Positions 1 through 8,182 of a DNA stretch of 64,000 nt are shown here, piece by piece. The notes below the pieces were generated by a model. The model searched no databases and had not been told where the DNA came from. It saw nothing but the letters and a program-made list of their open reading frames with translations. Source of the DNA: Shewanella algicola (GTDB lineage: Bacteria > Pseudomonadota > Gammaproteobacteria > Enterobacterales > Shewanellaceae); the NCBI RefSeq assembly GCF_014648035.1, contig NZ_BMQI01000003.1, positions 86,018-150,017 on the forward strand, written 5' to 3'. Within the stretch, counting starts at the first letter, position 1, and each line of letters begins with the position of its first letter. The position numbers and the translations under genes were made by a program.

Positions 1-87
1 ATAAAAACAATGACAAACAGTAGCATTTGCAATAGTTGCAAAAATAGAAGTAGTAAGAAAGTTTTAATTTTAATGAATGACACACAT

Positions 88-112
88 AAAAAAGGAGCCC
101 TGTAGGCTCCTT
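88..112 (-). terminator. Intrinsic terminator of sodB
   Basis: An 8-bp stem (AAGGAGCC pairing with GGCTCCTT, 5-nt loop) lies 22 bp beyond the sodB stop codon. On the minus strand it is followed by a run of six or more T, the normal form of a Rho-independent terminator. Confidence 0.85.
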
Positions 113-133
113 AAGTTTTGCTGCTAATTAAGA

Positions 134-718
134 TTATGCAGCAAAATTCTTGTTAACAAATTCCCAGTTAACAAGCTGCCAGAAGTGAGCTAAATATTCT
201 GGACGTGCGTTACGGTAATCAACGTAGTATGCATGTTCCCATACATCTACCGTTAATAACGGAGTCACAGTTTCGTCAGTTAACGGAGTAGCAGCATTGC
301 TAGTGTTAACGATAGCGAGAGAACCGTCAGCTTTTTTTACAAGCCAAGTCCAAGCGCTACCAAAGTTATTGACTGCAGAATCTGTAAACTTAGCTTTGAA
401 TTCTTCAAAAGAACCGAAAGATGCATTGATAGCTGCTGCGATATCGCCAGTTGCTTCGCCGCCAGCGTTAGGCGCTAAGCAGTTCCAGTAAAAAGTGTGG
501 TTCCAAACTTGAGCTGCGTTGTTGAACATGCCACCTGTTGAAGTTTTAACAACTTCTTCTAGCGTTTTGCTAGCAAATTCAGTTCCTTCAACTAAACCAT
601 TTAGTTTTACCACGTAAGTATTGTGGTGCTTACCGTAATGGAACTCGATAGTTTCTTGTGAAATGTGCGGTTCAAGTGCGTTCTTTGCATAAGGTAATGC
701 TGGTAGTTCGAAAGCCAT
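134..718 (-). CDS. sodB: Superoxide dismutase [Fe]
   Basis: This cytoplasmic enzyme converts superoxide to hydrogen peroxide and oxygen. The 194-residue protein has the usual FeSOD length. The four metal ligands are visible: His27 (FHYGKHH), His74 (VWNHTFYW), and the Asp and His of DVWEHAYY near 157 and 161. The Gln-Val-Trp-Asn-His context and the FGSAW segment favour iron over manganese. The ATG start is preceded by GGAGAGA. It is monocistronic, with its own promoter and terminator. Family assignment is near certain; only the metal preference is an inference from residue pattern. Confidence 0.97.
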   Translation of the reverse strand: MAFELPALPYAKNALEPHISQETIEFHYGKHHNTYVVKLNGLVEGTEFASKTLEEVVKTSTGGMFNNAAQVWNHTFYWNCLAPNAGGEATGDIAAAINASFGSFEEFKAKFTDSAVNNFGSAWTWLVKKADGSLAIVNTSNAATPLTDETVTPLLTVDVWEHAYYVDYRNARPEYLAHFWQLVNWEFVNKNFAA

Positions 719-1140
719 TAGTATCTCTCCATGGATTCAGGTTATCGTTTTTGTTTACCCATCAGGTAACATTGCTCTAGTGCTATTGTACTGATTATTT
801 TTGTGATGTGAATCATTGTTTAGGGAATTAACGTTAGCGTGAGGTCAAAATTGCATAGCAAATGGCTCATAGTGTTTAAACTAACGCTTTTGTTACATTT
901 TTTAACAGGTAATGTGTTCTTTTTAAGCGATTTAATGTTCAAAAGCTTAATTAGGATATTATGCCTTAAGTTTATGTGGTTATAATTTAAGTGTTGGTTA
1001 TGTTTAGGGTATTTTTATCTTTGATATAACCATTGATTTTATGGATTTTAAATAAACCTTACAATCTGTGGGATTTTGTTATTGGCTTAGGTGTCGTACA
1101 ATAGCGATTAAATGTTCAGTCGTCGTACTTAGGAAATCAA
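719..1140. other. Intergenic region between divergent sodB and grxD
   Basis: This 422-bp AT-rich spacer separates two divergent oxidative-stress genes. I find no credible open reading frame. The sodB promoter is at 785-812. A TACAAT at about 1097-1102 is a possible -10 box for grxD, without a convincing -35 box. No clear Fur or OxyR site is visible. Confidence 0.5.
785..812 (-). promoter_or_regulatory. Predicted sigma-70 promoter of sodB
   Basis: On the minus strand a -35-like TTCACA (807-812) and a -10 TACAAT (785-790) are separated by 16 bp. They lie about 70 bp upstream of the sodB start. Predicted from sequence only. Confidence 0.5.
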
Positions 1141-1482
1141 ATGGAAACTGTAGAAAAGATTAAACAGCAAATTAGTGAAAACCCAATTATTGTGTACATG
1201 AAAGGTTCGCCTAAATTACCAAGCTGTGGATTTTCATCTCAAGTGGCTCAGGTGATGATCAACTGTGGTGAACAATTTGCATTCGTGGATATTTTACAGC
1301 ACCCAGATATCCGTGCTGAATTACCTAAATTTGCTAACTGGCCAACATTCCCACAATTATGGGTTGAAGGCGAGTTGATTGGTGGTTGTGACATCATCAC
1401 TGAGATGTTCCAAAAAGGTGAGCTTCAACCCATCATCAAAGCGACAGCTGACAAGTTCCGTACTGAAGACGCTGCAGAATAA
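1141..1482 (+). CDS. grxD: Monothiol glutaredoxin, Grx4 type
   Basis: This is a 113-residue monothiol glutaredoxin of the GrxD family, which binds a [2Fe-2S] cluster with glutathione and helps deliver iron-sulfur clusters. The active-site motif CGFS starts at Cys29. The WPTFPQLWVEGELIGGCDI segment contains the conserved cis-Pro and glutathione-binding region. The start is ATG at 1141 with GGAAA just upstream. The gene stands alone, ending at a strong bidirectional terminator, and is divergent from sodB. Confidence 0.96.
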   Translation: METVEKIKQQISENPIIVYMKGSPKLPSCGFSSQVAQVMINCGEQFAFVDILQHPDIRAELPKFANWPTFPQLWVEGELIGGCDIITEMFQKGELQPIIKATADKFRTEDAAE

Positions 1483-1516
1483 CCGTTTTTAGATGTGTGT
1501 TTATTTACACACAATG

Positions 1517-1553
1517 AAAAAGCCCCAATTGCATAGTGCCATTGGGGCTTTTT
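1517..1553. terminator. Bidirectional terminator between grxD and uraA
   Basis: A 13-bp perfect stem (AAAAAGCCCCAAT pairing with ATTGGGGCTTTTT) with an 11-nt loop lies between two convergent genes. A-rich and T-rich flanks let it act in both directions. Confidence 0.9.
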
Positions 1554-1581
1554 GTTAACGCTTTAGTTGTTCACGCAATGT

Positions 1582-2811
1582 TTAGGCGTCTGCTTTATGC
1601 TTTTTAGCTGCGGGTAAAATCAAGTTCATTAAAATAGCAACAATACCGCACAAGCTGATGCCAGTTAAACTGAACGAACCGATACCAAATGCCATACCGC
1701 CAATGCCAAACACTAACGTCACACCAACAATACTGAGGTTACGTGCTTCGCTCAAATCCACTTGATGACGGATTAACGTATTTAAGCCTACCGCAGCAAT
1801 AGAGCCAAATAATAAACACATAATCCCCCCCATGACCGGTACCGGAATGGTTTGCATTAATGCCCCCAGTTTACCGACAAACGCTAAAGTAATCGCCGTT
1901 ACAGCGGTCCACGTCATGATGCGCGGATCAAAACTTTTGGTGAGAGTCACTGCGCCTGTTACTTCACTGTAGGTGGTGTTAGGTGGTCCGCCTAAAGCAG
2001 ATGCAGCGATAGTGGCAATACCGTCACCGGTTAAGGTGCGATGTAAGCCTGGCTTTTTAAGATAGTCTTTACCGGTTACATTTGAAATCGCCAAAATATC
2101 ACCAATGTGCTCAACTGCTGGGGCGATGGCGACGGGGATCATAAATAAAATGGCGTGCCAGTTAAACTCCGGCGCAACAAAGTTAGGTACTGCCAACCAA
2201 GCAGCTTGACTGACGGGCGTAAAGTCAACAATCCCAAACGCTAAACTGACGCCATAACCCACTAAAATACCCGCAAGAATGGGCATTAAGCGTACTAAGC
2301 CTTTGGCAAATACCGCAACTAAAACCGTTGTAGCTAACGCAGATAGTGAGATAAACAGGGCAGTATTTTGTTCAACAATAACAAGGCTACCATCACCACT
2401 TTTGCCTAAGGCCATATTGACCGCAACTGGGGCTAAACCCAAACCAATGATCATGATCACTGGGCCAACTACAACAGGAGGTAATAAGGTGTGAATAAAG
2501 TCGGTGCCGCGCAACTTAACCGTTAAGCCAAGTAGCATATACACAACCCCTGCCGCCATTAACCCACCCATAGTGGCAGGAATCCCCCAGGTTTGTACGC
2601 CGTATAAAATCGGGGCGATAAAGGCAAATGAAGAAGCAAGAAATATGGGGACTTGGCGTTTGGTGACGATTTGAAACAGTAGGGTACCGAAACCGGCGGT
2701 AAATAAGGCGACACTGGTGTCTAAGCCTGTGAGCAGTGGCATTAACACCAACGCACCAAAAGCGACAAATAACATTTGTGCGCCTTGAAGCGGAATTAAC
2801 ACGCGTTTCAT
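1582..2811 (-). CDS. uraA: Uracil/xanthine permease family transporter (UraA-like)
   Basis: This is an inner-membrane nucleobase:cation symporter of the NCS2 family. About 12 to 14 hydrophobic segments cover the 409 residues. The PAVEHIGDI segment carries the conserved Glu-His of the substrate site, and the GGPPNTTYSE segment matches the second conserved motif of uracil permeases. I place the start at ATG 2811 because GGAG lies six bases upstream; the ATG at 2826 has no such site. In E. coli uraA also lies near hda, which supports the name. Substrate is inferred: uracil is most likely, but xanthine is not excluded. Confidence 0.88.
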   Translation of the reverse strand: MKRVLIPLQGAQMLFVAFGALVLMPLLTGLDTSVALFTAGFGTLLFQIVTKRQVPIFLASSFAFIAPILYGVQTWGIPATMGGLMAAGVVYMLLGLTVKLRGTDFIHTLLPPVVVGPVIMIIGLGLAPVAVNMALGKSGDGSLVIVEQNTALFISLSALATTVLVAVFAKGLVRLMPILAGILVGYGVSLAFGIVDFTPVSQAAWLAVPNFVAPEFNWHAILFMIPVAIAPAVEHIGDILAISNVTGKDYLKKPGLHRTLTGDGIATIAASALGGPPNTTYSEVTGAVTLTKSFDPRIMTWTAVTAITLAFVGKLGALMQTIPVPVMGGIMCLLFGSIAAVGLNTLIRHQVDLSEARNLSIVGVTLVFGIGGMAFGIGSFSLTGISLCGIVAILMNLILPAAKKHKADA

Positions 2812-3053
2812 ATTTTTCTCCATCATTATTTAGAAGTAGGCGTGTGATTAAACGGCGCGAATTGTCACATAAAACCGGCTAATTTCATAACCTGTATTAG
2901 GTCTGTGTCGCGATTATAGTTATTTGATAACGCTACAATACTTGGTCAAATTGACCTTAGTGTTATGGTGCAGTCAAAAAGAGTTTTCGTTATCCATTTT
3001 TTATTATGATATAATTTTATTACTTATATCTGTTGCTGCGTTTATGTTATCTG

Positions 3054-4151
3054 ATGCTGAAAAAACTAATTAATCTCATTGTGTTACCTTTAATTGCGTT
3101 AACTTCAATTTCAATTGTGCAAGCTGCTGAAGTGGGCAAGCTCGATGAAGCTGATATTGCGGTAAGTTCGCGTGCAAATGATGTTAAAAGCAATGCTTTG
3201 AAAGAAGCCCTCGCGGCAGTGTTTTTAAAAAATTCCGGTAACCCAAGTGTGGTGTTAAATCCGTTGATTAAAGCGCAGATAGATGAGCCTGAAATTATTT
3301 TGACTCAGTATGGCTTTTTTGAACAAAACGGTGAGCTCATGCTGAAAGCCAGTTTTGATCATCAACGCGTCATTGAAAAATTACGTCAAGCAGGGTTACC
3401 CGTGTGGGGGAGTCAACGTCCTTTGACCTTAATGTGGCTTTCTGTTGATGATAACAGTGAACCTACTATTCTTGCCGATGCCTCACAATCAGCTATCCGT
3501 GATGATTTAAGCCAGCAATCTACCAATAAAGGCATACCGGTTTTGTTGCCAGTGATGGACTTAGATGATGTGATGGGGGTGACTGTCAATGATGTTCGTG
3601 GCCGTTTTACCGACAGCGTTTTTATTGCTTCTGCTCGTTATCAGTCTGACTATTTTGCTATCGCCAATATTGAAAACCAAGGCAGCAGAGTGATGTTTTC
3701 AATTAGCCTATTTAATAAAGTGAGAACCAATGGTGTACTTCAACCTTTGGTGGCACAACAAGGTGAGGCGAGCGATAACCAACAAGCAATAAAACGCATG
3801 ATGAGTATTTTAGCCGATTATTACATTAGCCAGTATGCGATAGCATCAACGGGCAGTAATGCTGCTACAGAGGTGAGCTTTAGCGGGTTAAATAATATGA
3901 CTCAAGTTGTTAATGTTGAAGCTTATTTACGTCAGTTAAGCGCCGTTAAATCAATTAGTTTAAGCCAATTTAAAGGCAGCACTGCAACTTATAGTATCGC
4001 GTTATTTAGCAATGTTGATGATTTACAGCGTTTACTGAATATTGATAACCGTTTATCACAAATTGATACCATGGGCAGTGTTGAATCATTTTATCAACAA
4101 CAAACAGAAATCGTTCAACCTAAACTGATGTATCAATGGTTGGGGCAATAA
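3054..4151 (+). CDS. DUF2066 domain-containing exported protein
   Basis: A protein of unknown function of about 365 residues, with an N-terminal hydrophobic signal segment ending near VQA-AE, so it is probably periplasmic. The sequence resembles the DUF2066 family, typically encoded just before hda in Shewanella and relatives. The start is uncertain: ATG at 3054 gives a clean signal peptide, while an in-frame TTG lies at 3033; neither has a good ribosome-binding site. The gene lies 86 bp before hda on the same strand and could be cotranscribed with it. I see no catalytic motif. Confidence 0.75.
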   Translation: MLKKLINLIVLPLIALTSISIVQAAEVGKLDEADIAVSSRANDVKSNALKEALAAVFLKNSGNPSVVLNPLIKAQIDEPEIILTQYGFFEQNGELMLKASFDHQRVIEKLRQAGLPVWGSQRPLTLMWLSVDDNSEPTILADASQSAIRDDLSQQSTNKGIPVLLPVMDLDDVMGVTVNDVRGRFTDSVFIASARYQSDYFAIANIENQGSRVMFSISLFNKVRTNGVLQPLVAQQGEASDNQQAIKRMMSILADYYISQYAIASTGSNAATEVSFSGLNNMTQVVNVEAYLRQLSAVKSISLSQFKGSTATYSIALFSNVDDLQRLLNIDNRLSQIDTMGSVESFYQQQTEIVQPKLMYQWLGQ

Positions 4152-4237
4152 CCTTATCAATGGTAGCGCTTTGTATTTACAGAGCGCTTACATGTATAAT
4201 GACTTTAGTTCGTTTTTTGATTTTGAGACCTATCTGA

Positions 4238-4948
4238 GTGACACAAAACTCACCGAGACAATTATCTTTACCCGTTTATTTACCTGACGATGAAACCTTT
4301 CAGAGTTATTACCCTGCTTCGGGTAATGATGAGCTGATCCAAAAGCTTCAAGCCAGTGCTGAAGGTAAATTAACGTCTTCTTTGTATGTCTATGGTCCTG
4401 AAAAATCAGGTCGTACTCATTTAATGCATGCCGCTTGTGCACACGCGAATGATTTAGAACGTCGCACCTTATATATTCCACTTGGGATCCATGCCAGTAT
4501 TTCACCCGCAATGTTTGAAGGGCTCGAGTCATTAGAGCTTATTTGCATTGATGATGTTGAAGCTATTGCGGGCCATCCTGTGTGGGAAGAAGCCATTTTT
4601 CATCTGTATAATCGTATAGCTGAGCAGCAAGATTGTTGTTTGATTGTCAGTGGTAATGCGTCGCCCTCAGAGGCGGGATTCTCCTTACCTGATTTAGTCT
4701 CGCGTATGCAATGGGGATTAATTTATCAGCTTCAACCCATGGCTGATGATGAAAAGCTCGCTGCATTACAACGCCGCGCGGCAATGCGCGGTTTACAGTT
4801 ATCTGATGAAGTAGGGCGCTTTTTGCTCACCCGTATGGCACGTGATTTACGTACTTTATTTGACGTGCTCGATAAGCTTGATAAAGCCTCGATGGTACAT
4901 CAGCGTAAATTGACGATTCCGTTCATTAAAGAAATGCTTAGGCTATAA
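4238..4948 (+). CDS. hda: DnaA regulatory inactivator Hda
   Basis: Hda is an AAA+ protein that works with the DNA-loaded sliding clamp to trigger ATP hydrolysis by DnaA, limiting re-initiation at oriC. The 236-residue protein carries the clamp-binding motif QLSLP at residues 8-12, a modified Walker A region (YGPEKSGRTHL), a Walker B (LICIDDVEAI) and an arginine-rich sensor region. The start is GTG at 4238, which leaves the clamp motif at the expected N-terminal position. It follows the DUF2066 gene and ends before a perfect palindromic terminator. Confidence 0.95.
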   Translation: MTQNSPRQLSLPVYLPDDETFQSYYPASGNDELIQKLQASAEGKLTSSLYVYGPEKSGRTHLMHAACAHANDLERRTLYIPLGIHASISPAMFEGLESLELICIDDVEAIAGHPVWEEAIFHLYNRIAEQQDCCLIVSGNASPSEAGFSLPDLVSRMQWGLIYQLQPMADDEKLAALQRRAAMRGLQLSDEVGRFLLTRMARDLRTLFDVLDKLDKASMVHQRKLTIPFIKEMLRL

Positions 4949-5000
4949 ATCACGCTTAGCCATGTCGCGAACACGCAGTCATACATTGTAAATGACAATA

Positions 5001-5032
5001 AAAAACGCCAAATGAATTCATTTGGCGTTTTT
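5001..5032. terminator. Bidirectional terminator after hda
   Basis: A 32-bp perfect palindrome (stem AAAAACGCCAAATG with central AATT) with A and T runs at its ends lies 52 bp past the hda stop. It directly abuts the MITE-like element that follows. Confidence 0.85.
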
Positions 5033-5033
5033 G

Positions 5034-5246
5034 TTTATCTAAATAACCTGAGCTTGGGATAAGGGGTGAACTTATGTTATTTAAAATCAAGATGTTACCC
5101 TCCCTCACTTTCAAGCTTGTCATTTGTTCTGCTAACAAGGCGAATTGACGCGTCAATAGTTAGCCTATTGTAAGTCGATTCAACGCCGTTAGCAGGGCAA
5201 AGGACTGTTTGAAAGGCGTTTATTATCCCGAACTCAGGTTAAATAC
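5034..5246. mobile_element. Putative MITE with imperfect terminal inverted repeats
   Basis: A noncoding segment of about 210 bp is bounded by inverted ends. The left end (about 5040-5062) contains AACCTGAGCTTGGGATAA. The right end (5223-5245), read in reverse, contains AACCTGAGTTCGGGATAA; 19 of 23 bases match. A second internal inverted pair (CTGCTAACAAGGCG near 5132 and CGCCGTTAGCAG near 5188) lets the element fold further. It has no transposase and no credible ORF. This fits a non-autonomous miniature element or a large palindromic repeat; the family is not identified. Confidence 0.6.
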
Positions 5247-5251
5247 AGTGA

Positions 5252-7198
5252 CTAATGTACATGTTGGTCGCCACTAAACTGCAATGGTCGATTATCAATG
5301 ACAGCACTATCAGACTGGTTAGAGACTTTTTGTGGTGATTTAGATTGATCCGCAGTTAAGACTAAATTCTGTGCCCAGGTTTGGCCTTTCACTAACGCAG
5401 CAGGCTCTGGTAAACCATCCATCACGAGTTGAGTGTCAATGTCGGGCAGCATTTGTCCGAGAACGTAGCTGGCGCGATCGCGCAATTCAGTTTGTCCAAC
5501 TCGGCCGCGCACTCCCCATTCAACAGTAATGGTTGAGCTTGTTTGTACTTCTGGTTTATCTGTAATGGCGATATCACGTAAAGTGCCATAGCGATGGCTC
5601 ATCATTATTTCTTCAAACAGCATGGCAACATCTTCACGTTTTGACGAGTAAGCATAATCATCATTTGCTAAATCATTAGCAAAAAACTCAGCGACATCAC
5701 TGGGACTAAACGCTTTTTGAGTACTGTTTGCAGATTTCCCTGCGTATTGAACCTCAGCAAGGCCATACATTTCATCACTGAGTAATGGGTAACGCATTTG
5801 AAGTTGGTCTGATGGCATGTCATCGGTTGCTAAGCGACGATCAAACTCCTCTCTTAGGCTTGGCCCTTGCAGTGTGGCATGAATGCTTTGCGGGTAATAG
5901 TCATTAGCATGAGCCAGTTCGTGATACATGAGCCTTGCAAAATTAGAAGACATATCATCCATGGTGCGGTTGATACGGTTATCTTTTTCTATATATACAC
6001 CTGCATAATCGTTATCTTTAACATAACGATATGGAGATAAGTATTTTAAATCTTCACCAAAACTGCTGCGATAGTCTGGGGTTTCGTTAATGGTGTCACG
6101 CTGTGCAGACGTCAGCCATAAATATTCAGGGTCGAGATAGATGGCTCCGATATAACCCGAATAATAAGCTGGCCTGATATCGTAACTAATAATGACCGCA
6201 GTCACGGATTGTAATAACTCAACAAAGTCAGTGTTTGTTTGTGCACGAAGATAAGTTTCAAAATTCTGTCCCATCCAGTCATGGGACACTACGACTCTAT
6301 CCATTATGGTATCAATCGGGTCTGGCTGACTGTCTTGGCTTACAAATGGTAGCTCGTTGAGTATGTTACATGGGGCAATTTGCTGGTTAGAGTAAGTACA
6401 GTTAACAAGGTTATCGGCATAAGCTGAATCTGCTTTGTAGGGATGTACCCGTGCAAGAGGGTAAGTGATGTAAGCTTTCGATGGGATAGCTTGTTCTTTT
6501 GTGACAAGTAAATGTACATCATCACTGACAGTTTGGCCGTCAAAGGTTGCAGTGGCTTTTAGGCTAATAAGTTGGTCACTGTTTACGTCTGGTGCGTTAA
6601 ACAGTGGTCGATTAATGTCAGTTAAATCGACGCTATTAAAACCTACGTTGTCGATGTTTGGGTACATGCACCAACTTATATCAGTGGGTACTTGGCCATT
6701 TATATTTTGAATTCTTAAACTAGCATCTATATTTGCCACCATCTGATGGTCATTGTTAATGCGTAAAATATTATCAGTAGAGTCAGCGGTTATAGACACT
6801 ACCTCTTCATAATTGCTCGAACTGCCGGTTACCGTCACTTTAAAACTGTAGTTATCGTTACTGCTGGGTGTAAAGGCTAATACTGGGCTATTCACTGAGG
6901 CTAACTCAAGGCTAGGGCCTGAGACTTGTTGCCATAAAAACATACGACCGGCACTATTTTGATCGGCTATTGATGCGGTAATACTGCCAGGTTTATTGGC
7001 GGCATAATCTTGTTCAACGATAAAAACCAGTTCAGAATCGGTGGAGATTAAGCTTGTGCTTGAATCGTCACTGCAAATCTCAAAAGCTGAAGAGAATGGT
7101 ATGCCTGAGTTATCATCAGAAGAGTCACTGCCACAGGCTGTGAGTAATATAGTACTGGCTATAAGACTGTAAAAGCCTACATTACGCGATGCATTCAT
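5252..7198 (-). CDS. Exported lipoprotein with HExxH zinc-peptidase motif
   Basis: This 648-residue protein begins with a lipoprotein signal peptide (lipobox LTAC, Cys22), so it is probably membrane-anchored and exposed in the periplasm or on the cell surface. Residues of roughly 50-140 look like an immunoglobulin or PKD-like fold (IADQNSAGRMFLWQQVSGP). At residues 426-430 it has HELAH, a zinc-metallopeptidase signature, in the context MYHELAHANDYYP. I do not recognise the family, and the third zinc ligand is not identified. It stands alone between the MITE and a terminator. The substrate is unknown; a protease role is only suggested by the motif. Confidence 0.7.
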   Translation of the reverse strand: MNASRNVGFYSLIASTILLTACGSDSSDDNSGIPFSSAFEICSDDSSTSLISTDSELVFIVEQDYAANKPGSITASIADQNSAGRMFLWQQVSGPSLELASVNSPVLAFTPSSNDNYSFKVTVTGSSSNYEEVVSITADSTDNILRINNDHQMVANIDASLRIQNINGQVPTDISWCMYPNIDNVGFNSVDLTDINRPLFNAPDVNSDQLISLKATATFDGQTVSDDVHLLVTKEQAIPSKAYITYPLARVHPYKADSAYADNLVNCTYSNQQIAPCNILNELPFVSQDSQPDPIDTIMDRVVVSHDWMGQNFETYLRAQTNTDFVELLQSVTAVIISYDIRPAYYSGYIGAIYLDPEYLWLTSAQRDTINETPDYRSSFGEDLKYLSPYRYVKDNDYAGVYIEKDNRINRTMDDMSSNFARLMYHELAHANDYYPQSIHATLQGPSLREEFDRRLATDDMPSDQLQMRYPLLSDEMYGLAEVQYAGKSANSTQKAFSPSDVAEFFANDLANDDYAYSSKREDVAMLFEEIMMSHRYGTLRDIAITDKPEVQTSSTITVEWGVRGRVGQTELRDRASYVLGQMLPDIDTQLVMDGLPEPAALVKGQTWAQNLVLTADQSKSPQKVSNQSDSAVIDNRPLQFSGDQHVH

Positions 7199-7298
7199 TA
7201 AACGACTCCATGTTTATTTTTAGAATTATAAAATATACTTATATAACATCTTGTTAACACGCTAACCTAACACGCATTGTTTATTAAATGCAATAAAC

Positions 7299-7326
7299 AA
7301 AAAAAGCGCCCAAAGGTGCTTTTTTA
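7299..7326 (-). terminator. Terminator of the arsC-DUF2069 operon
   Basis: A short stem (AGCGCC pairing with GGTGCT, one G-T pair) flanked by A and T runs lies 26 bp past the DUF2069 stop on the minus strand. It could also act on the other strand. Confidence 0.65.
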
Positions 7327-7351
7327 ATAAAACAATTTAAATGTTAGAACA

Positions 7352-7729
7352 CTATTTTTGTTCAGATTTTTTCTTTAATCCTAAGCCTAATTCGCGGCCG
7401 CGTTTGCGGGCATAGAAAGGAAAGGTAACCAATAAAATACAAATCAACACAGATTCAATCAGTGCAAAGGCAAACGCGTCAGTGGTGATATAAGCTAGGG
7501 TTAAGCCATGTAGCAAATACACACATAAAATAAAGCTGGCCCAGGCATAGGTGTAAGGGTTACCGGTAATAATGCCCTTTAGCGGAAAGAGTAATGGGAC
7601 AATCCAAATTAGACTAAAACCAAGTGAATAAGTGCCATTTAAGCCTTGTTGTATAAACCAGCCACTAAGTAGCAAGAGTAGAGCAAGGTAACCAATACGG
7701 CTGAGTTGGAACAAGGTTTGTGTGGTCAT
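7352..7729 (-). CDS. DUF2069 family inner-membrane protein
   Basis: This small membrane protein of 125 residues has about four hydrophobic segments and a basic C-terminal tail (ARKRGRELGLGLKKKSEQK). The sequence fits DUF2069, a family of unknown function often found next to an ArsC-like gene in gammaproteobacteria. It starts 11 bp after the arsC-like gene and shares its terminator, so the two form an operon. Confidence 0.8.
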   Translation of the reverse strand: MTTQTLFQLSRIGYLALLLLLSGWFIQQGLNGTYSLGFSLIWIVPLLFPLKGIITGNPYTYAWASFILCVYLLHGLTLAYITTDAFAFALIESVLICILLVTFPFYARKRGRELGLGLKKKSEQK

Positions 7730-7740
7730 TATGTTACTCG

Positions 7741-8097
7741 TTACAGAATAGATAAAACATTTTCAGGTGGACGGCCAATAGCTGCTTGATTATTAGCCAG
7801 TACGATTGGGCGCTCAATTAACTTTGGTGTGGCGACCATAGCACTAATCAGTTGTGCTTCAGTCAGTGCTGGGTCAGCTAAATTTTGGGCTTTATACTCG
7901 TCTTCTTTGGTGCGCATCATTTCGCGGGCGCTAACACCGAGTAACGATAAAATATGATTGATTTCAGCTTCACTAGGCGGTTGTTTTAAGTACTCAACCA
8001 CAGTGATGTCTGCACCATTTGCTTCTAATAATGCAAGTGTCTCACGGCTTTTTGAGCAACGAGGGTTGTGTAGAATAGTCGTTTTAGTTTTTGTCAT
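7741..8097 (-). CDS. arsC: ArsC-family arsenate reductase (glutaredoxin type)
   Basis: This 118-residue thioredoxin-fold protein contains HNPRCSKSRETL with the active Cys14, the signature of glutaredoxin-coupled arsenate reductases such as E. coli ArsC and YfgD. The conserved RPIVL segment near residue 96 carries the basic residue that binds oxyanion in this family. No arsB or arsR lies nearby, so a housekeeping YfgD-like role is as likely as true arsenate resistance. It is first in a two-gene operon with the DUF2069 gene. Confidence 0.85.
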   Translation of the reverse strand: MTKTKTTILHNPRCSKSRETLALLEANGADITVVEYLKQPPSEAEINHILSLLGVSAREMMRTKEDEYKAQNLADPALTEAQLISAMVATPKLIERPIVLANNQAAIGRPPENVLSIL

Positions 8098-8110
8098 GTT
8101 TATTTTCCGT

Positions 8111-8142
8111 CATAAAAAATGGCAAACAATACGTTTGCCATT
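8111..8142 (-). terminator. Intrinsic terminator of bepA
   Basis: A 10-bp stem (AATGGCAAAC pairing with GTTTGCCATT) followed on the minus strand by a T run lies about 40 bp past the bepA stop. It separates bepA from the arsC operon. Confidence 0.8.
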
Positions 8143-8182
8143 ATTCTATCAAAAAATTATGCGTAAAGAGATACAGTTATAC

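Noticed and set aside
4956..5156. 66-codon minus-strand frame after hda
   Set aside because: It runs across the perfect terminator palindrome and into the MITE-like repeat, so it is a chance frame.
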